Assembly: GCA_021733835.1 (NCBI GenBank)
Contig: JAIPKD010000013.1
Coordinates: forward strand, 1 to 51,105
DNA: 51,105 bases
Source: Verrucomicrobiota bacterium
GTDB taxonomy: Bacteria; Verrucomicrobiota; Verrucomicrobiia; Limisphaerales; JAIPKD01
Reading direction: 5' to 3'
Shown here one piece after another: positions 47,609-51,105 of the stretch. The notes below the pieces were generated by a model, which worked only from the letters and a program-made list of their open reading frames with translations, did not search any database and was not told the DNA's origin. A program made the position numbers and the translations under genes. Within the stretch, counting starts at the first letter, position 1. Each line of letters starts with the position of its first letter.

Positions 47609-49357
47609 TCATTCTATCGCCTGAACCCGGTAAAAGGCCGCCGCGCCTCCTGCCGCTGTGTCGACATACTCAACAAGCGTATCGGTCGCCGTAACCAGCG
47701 GTGCGATCACTTCCCAGTCGACTCCCTCGAGCACCGGCTTGCGATAAACCCGGTATCGCTTCCCCGGCGCGCCGCACCAGCGTAACGTCGCACTATTCGC
47801 ATCCCAGGTAACACTCTGAATCTCGAGAAAACTCCCGGCGTCCATGGGATCGGAACCGGCCAGGAATTCCTGGGCGTTTGTAAAGTCATCGCCGTCCGGG
47901 TTCATATCCGGCGCGGCATTGGGCGTAGTCCATCTTTGGAAGTACCGGCGTTGGAATAAATCATCCATACCATTGAAATCCTTATCCGGATAAACCGATG
48001 CGATCTTCAGGAATCCGTTGGCATAGGCCACCCGCCCCGCGTCGCGGACAATAAAACTCCTCAATCCCGGCACTGCGTTCGAGGGCACATCAATTTTCAT
48101 CGTCATGAGGTTCAAGCCTGGAAATACATCCTTCTTCTGTATTATTGAACCCGACTCAATATCATCACCTGAAACCTCGAGAACCGCGCTCTCTGAAAAA
48201 TCGTATGACGAGAAGACCCCGACATATACATCGTTGGTGCCGGGATTCAGCTCAACCGGAGAATTAAGAGTGCTATAGCGCGCCGAGGATTGCGTAGGCT
48301 TGCGAATGCGGCTGATCCGAAACGCCGGCTCTCCAGCCGACACATTAAAAACCACGTTCTTCACCTGTCCTGCGCCGAGCTGCACAGGCTTGTTATCCGT
48401 AGCGAAAAAAGAGGTATCCGGCTCCGAATAATATCCGTGTATGTCCCATCCTATGATCAGTGAATTCGACATTGAATCCGGATCAAGCGGGCACGCGCGT
48501 ACAACATAATCGCCCGGCGACAATGCGGGCATCGAGTAGCCCCCGAACTCGTCCGTTATTGCGCTGCACGCGATATTCCCGTCTTCATCTTCAATTACCA
48601 CAATCGCGCCGAAGACGCCGGCATCGTCCTTACTCACCTCTCCCCGGATTTCACCAAGCTCACCATTCATCGTGCCGTCCGGGTAGAACCTGCGTATAGC
48701 CGATATTTCATCCAGCGTCAGTTCGGTGTTCACGCTTACTCCGGAATTCCCGCGCGCGAACATGGCCGCGGCGCCGACCGGCGAATGCCAGAATCCAAGC
48801 CAATGCCCTATCTCGTGAACTGCGACAGACTCGATAAACCGTCCTGAGTTTTCGTTGTCGAAATAATCCGTAAACCACTCGTACTGATCCCCGTTAAACA
48901 CTATATCCGCCTCGGCAACCATGTTATCGGAATAAAATGAATAATACGACATCCCAAGCGACCCCCAAATATCGTCCATCCCCCCGTATACAATCGTATT
49001 CTCCTTCGTCCAAAAAACGGCATTCGTGCCGTCATCCAAATCAATATCAATCCCCGAACCGACCAACCCCGCGTCTTCGAACTTGACGTATGTACCCGGC
49101 GCCGCCTCCCATAGATCGAACGACGCCCTGACCGCGTCCAGTTCCGCTTCGGTATTAGTATCCGAATACCCATCGGCGGCCAAATAGTAGCGAATCGCGT
49201 GCGTTTGCGGGTTGACTACATTTGTACTGATATAGGACGGCGGATTTAGAAGCGGCCATTTCCTGTGCTCTCCGTTCTCGTTGATGTCCCAGACATAACC
49301 CATGACCACGCATGGCAATGCCAACAAAGCGAAAATATATCCGGCTGCCGATCTCAT
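47609..49357 (-). CDS. Secreted matrixin-type (M10) metalloprotease with carboxypeptidase-regulatory-like domain
   Basis: A signal peptide (about 1-20) precedes a metzincin catalytic domain with the zinc motif VHEIGHWLGFWH (H181, E182, H185, H191) and a Met-turn at GAAAMF (M199). A beta-sandwich of the carboxypeptidase regulatory type follows (GEIRGEVSKDDAGVFGAIVVIEDEDG...YSMPALSPGDYVV, ~237-290). Near the C terminus, DKDFNGMDDLFQRRYFQ and NPDGDDFTNAQEFLAGSDP form Ca-binding-type Asp repeats, then a beta-rich tail ends AAAFYRVQAIE. It should be exported and may be surface-attached. Its start overlaps the stop of the preceding small secreted protein (ATGA). Confidence 0.85.
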   Translation of the reverse strand: MRSAAGYIFALLALPCVVMGYVWDINENGEHRKWPLLNPPSYISTNVVNPQTHAIRYYLAADGYSDTNTEAELDAVRASFDLWEAAPGTYVKFEDAGLVGSGIDIDLDDGTNAVFWTKENTIVYGGMDDIWGSLGMSYYSFYSDNMVAEADIVFNGDQYEWFTDYFDNENSGRFIESVAVHEIGHWLGFWHSPVGAAAMFARGNSGVSVNTELTLDEISAIRRFYPDGTMNGELGEIRGEVSKDDAGVFGAIVVIEDEDGNIACSAITDEFGGYSMPALSPGDYVVRACPLDPDSMSNSLIIGWDIHGYYSEPDTSFFATDNKPVQLGAGQVKNVVFNVSAGEPAFRISRIRKPTQSSARYSTLNSPVELNPGTNDVYVGVFSSYDFSESAVLEVSGDDIESGSIIQKKDVFPGLNLMTMKIDVPSNAVPGLRSFIVRDAGRVAYANGFLKIASVYPDKDFNGMDDLFQRRYFQRWTTPNAAPDMNPDGDDFTNAQEFLAGSDPMDAGSFLEIQSVTWDANSATLRWCGAPGKRYRVYRKPVLEGVDWEVIAPLVTATDTLVEYVDTAAGGAAAFYRVQAIE

Positions 49358-49896
49358 TCTTCACCCCCCATAACTCGTTCTTTCAATGAACTCAGTGGAA
49401 TTCTCATGGCGGGTGATATACAAGTTCGTTTATCCTCAGCCGCCTTTGAAACGCTCGTGAGTGCTGCGTCATCGTAAACGCCTTGACCTGAAATCCTGAA
49501 TTTACCCAACGCCATTCCCACGACTATATTTCTGCCCTCGCGGTTCTTTATCAAAAACACTACTGCATCCTCGCCCGGATCAAATCTCACTTGTCCTCGC
49601 GCCACAACCATCTTATCCCCAAGGACACCGCCGCTATGGAAAATCTCAATCGTGTCACGTTCTTCGATTTCGCCCTTCCAAACCCCGGCCGGCGTAAACT
49701 CGACCTTTGTGTAAATCCTGCCCCGCTCGTCCTCGGCGCAGGTCTTGGATTCGACACGTCCGCGGACAATTAAGTCCGACCTCTCGCGTAATTGCTCGAT
49801 TGAAACCGGCGTGGAATCGCCGGCGACAACGCCTGCCGCCGTTAGGATCAATATACCGCACATTATAGAAAAACATTTTACGCTCATCGCCTTCAC
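49354..49896 (-). CDS. Small secreted protein translationally coupled to the metalloprotease
   Basis: The protein has 180 residues. A signal peptide (CFSIMCGILILTAAGVVAG) is followed by PVSIEQLRERSDLIVRGRVESKTC, a beta-rich middle (YTKVEFTPAGVWKGEIEERDTIEIFHSGG, DPGEDAVVFLIKN) and a basic C terminus. I do not recognise a named family, but the pattern SDLIV-x-G-x-V...GE-x-V-V-F-L recurs in short secreted proteins encoded next to matrixins in related bacteria, from memory. The four-base ATGA overlap with the protease suggests stoichiometric synthesis. It could be a partner, inhibitor or chaperone of the protease; this is inference from linkage. Confidence 0.75.
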   Translation of the reverse strand: MKAMSVKCFSIMCGILILTAAGVVAGDSTPVSIEQLRERSDLIVRGRVESKTCAEDERGRIYTKVEFTPAGVWKGEIEERDTIEIFHSGGVLGDKMVVARGQVRFDPGEDAVVFLIKNREGRNIVVGMALGKFRISGQGVYDDAALTSVSKAAEDKRTCISPAMRIPLSSLKERVMGGEE

Positions 49897-50527
49897 CGTT
49901 TATTGATCTCGGGATTTTCAATAAAACTCGACTACCTTTAATCTAATTCAAGGAATCCTACCACACGAGGCGCTAATTACCACATTGATTTTCCATGGTG
50001 CCAGCAGTTCTCCTTTTAGGGCGGAGCGAGGCCAGGGTCATTCAGTTCTAGCTAAGTTCCTGGAGATGTCGTTACTGCGGGTGTTGAGCCGTTGAGCTGG
50101 ATTAAGGATTTTATCTCTCGCCCGCTCGTTGACTCGCTAGAGGCGCAGAGAGAGTACGCGGAGCAATGAAAAAACTTATCGCCCTTCGCATTACTACGTT
50201 CTCCTGATAATGTGGGAGGCCTAACCCCCTTAAACTAACTTACTTAGTTGAGCGCGATTATTGACTGTGAAATGTAGGGACAGACCCAAGATAATGTAGA
50301 GTCCGTCCCTACATTTTTAATCAATCAAAACCTCTTCCTTTCACCTCGCCAAATTCGTTTTCTTCAGGGAAATTTCCCTCCCTTTCCGGTTTCTCGGCTC
50401 AATTTATCGCTCTTTTACCCCGCAAAACACTCCTCTTACACTCGCTTGTCTACACCCCGCCCATTACCCTGCTCTCTTCACGGTTGCTTCCCTCCTTTTG
50501 AAGTCTCTTTTGTCCCTCTCAGTACCC
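49897..50527. other. Gene-free gap between the secreted pair and the transposase
   Basis: No gene is supported in these ~630 bases. The stretch holds a 12-bp inverted repeat (50270-50316) and a pyrimidine-rich segment (about 50380-50520) that continues into the transposase end. A 13-codon frame starting MKKLIALR (50166) has no supporting features. Confidence 0.5.
50270..50316. repeat. 12-bp inverted repeat, probable end or REP-like hairpin of the transposase element
   Basis: AAATGTAGGGAC (50270-50281) is perfectly repeated in inverted form as GTCCCTACATTT (50305-50316), with 23 bases between. TGTAGGGAC-type inverted repeats near REP-associated tyrosine transposases are familiar as the substrate hairpins of such elements. 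The T-run at 50314-50318 could also let it act as a terminator on the plus strand. Confidence 0.6.
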
Positions 50528-51105
50528 TCACTCCAGCGCCGGTCGGCGCTGCTCCCGCATCACCGCCATGCCCTCGAATACCTTCGGCTTCAATTCCTTT
50601 GCCCCTTCCTCCCTCTTCACCCCAAGTCTCTCTCGGTACTCCTCAAATACCCCCTCCACATACTCCTTGCTGCCCAATACCAATCCATCACTGAAATATC
50701 TCACTCTCAACCTCAATACCTCCCACATCTCCAGGCGCCCGCCCTTGTCCAATACCTCCTTTATCTGCTCCCGACTCAATACCGCCTTACCACTCCGATC
50801 CGCCTTGCCTGCCTTCACAAATAAATACTTCCGGTACTCCGCTGAGACCTCCTCCCAGCTCTTCCCAGGCTCAAATAAACTCATTATCCCATCACGCGCC
50901 TTCGGGTTTCCCGCCTCCGCCTCCGCATACCCGCAGTACCGGTATTCCTTCGGATCCTCCACTATACCCGCCCTCACGCTGTTCAAATCCACATACCCGG
51001 CCATCGGCAGCTTTACCTCAACCCTGTCCTCCACCATCGTGCTCTTAAACCGCCCAGCGTAAAATGTCCCATACCTGTCGTGGCCCGCGTTGTACCATAT
51101 GCTAA
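50528..51105 (-). CDS. REP-associated tyrosine (Y1/IS200-like) transposase, partial (5' end outside window)
   Basis: The frame is open to the right edge. Visible residues begin SIWYNAGHDRYGTFYAGRFKS and continue through AGYVDLNSVRAGIVEDPKEYRYCGYAEA, the conserved Y-x-x-x-N-x-VRAG-x-V block of Y1_Tnp/RAYT proteins, which includes the helix expected to hold the catalytic Tyr. The later YFSDGLVLGSKEYVEGVFEEYRERLG segment is typical of the RAYT C-terminal region. The HUH metal-binding motif should lie in the missing N-terminal part. The visible part is intact, with no frameshift. Confidence 0.87.
   Translation of the reverse strand, partial: SIWYNAGHDRYGTFYAGRFKSTMVEDRVEVKLPMAGYVDLNSVRAGIVEDPKEYRYCGYAEAEAGNPKARDGIMSLFEPGKSWEEVSAEYRKYLFVKAGKADRSGKAVLSREQIKEVLDKGGRLEMWEVLRLRVRYFSDGLVLGSKEYVEGVFEEYRERLGVKREEGAKELKPKVFEGMAVMREQRRPALE

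Noticed and set aside
1-51105. CRISPR array
   Set aside because: No set of regularly spaced identical 25-37-base repeats was seen. The only tandem array is the heptamer block at 44617-44658.

Overview
The window most resembles a chromosomal segment from a PVC-superphylum bacterium, probably Kiritimatiellota or a close relative (Verrucomicrobiota, Lentisphaerota). This is inferred from gene style, not from any search. The signs are Tat-secreted and Sec-secreted polysaccharide-processing proteins, a PocR-AraC regulator, LamG/Ig-like giant secreted proteins ending in a W..V...FYRL-type tail, a plant/cyanobacterial-style IspH and a REP-associated transposase. A likely chromosomal origin lies beside dnaA.

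Layout. 1-3717 (+): the tail of an Rpn/DUF4351 protein, a gene-free structured stretch, then a phosphoesterase, ispH and dgt. 3719-12515 (-): a five-gene polysaccharide/uronate locus with a Tat-exported deacetylase-like barrel protein, a Tat-exported FAD oxidoreductase, a metallophosphoesterase, a heparinase/alginate-lyase-like enzyme and a double-domain CE15-like esterase. 12772-17604 (+): divergent etfB-etfA, miaB, a membrane protein and a family-9 glycosyltransferase. 17683-19923 (-): an FtsB-like protein, a small lipoprotein and dnaA, followed by an AT-rich gap with clustered DnaA-box-like sites. 20730-30992 (+): a DMT transporter, cupin, ThiS-like carrier, LamG giant, GH-A hydrolase, tyrA, aroA and cmk. 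31003-37676: plsC, a PocR-AraC regulator (-), a dimeric dUTPase, a TPR protein, bioA, a FabG-like reductase and a GH88-like hydrolase. 37830-45564: a methyltransferase, a flippase (-), a Gfo/Idh fragment (-), nikR, a GH65 phosphorylase and a beta-phosphoglucomutase/trehalose-phosphatase fusion (-), and rhomboid (-). 45757-49896: tRNA-Pro, an attenuated aroF, and a matrixin with a small secreted partner. The right edge is a REP-type transposase.

How the genes work together. aroF, aroA and tyrA belong to aromatic amino-acid synthesis but sit apart. aroF (DAHP synthase, first step) appears to be controlled by a translation-coupled attenuator. A 24-codon leader peptide contains the run W-G-F-Y-F-W and is followed by competing antiterminator and terminator hairpins directly before the gene. 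This is the strongest regulatory discovery in the window. The GH65 and HAD-HAD genes form a trehalose-type module: dephosphorylation, phosphorolysis, and conversion of beta-glucose 1-phosphate to glucose 6-phosphate. Its domain set recalls mycobacterial OtsB1 split into two genes. The 3719-12515 locus, the GH-A enzyme and the GH88-like enzyme point to growth on acidic or algal/plant polysaccharides. Several genes have -10-like hexamers immediately before the start codon, suggesting leaderless transcripts.

Limits: all calls come from reading the sequence. No database search, RNA folding program or alignment was run.
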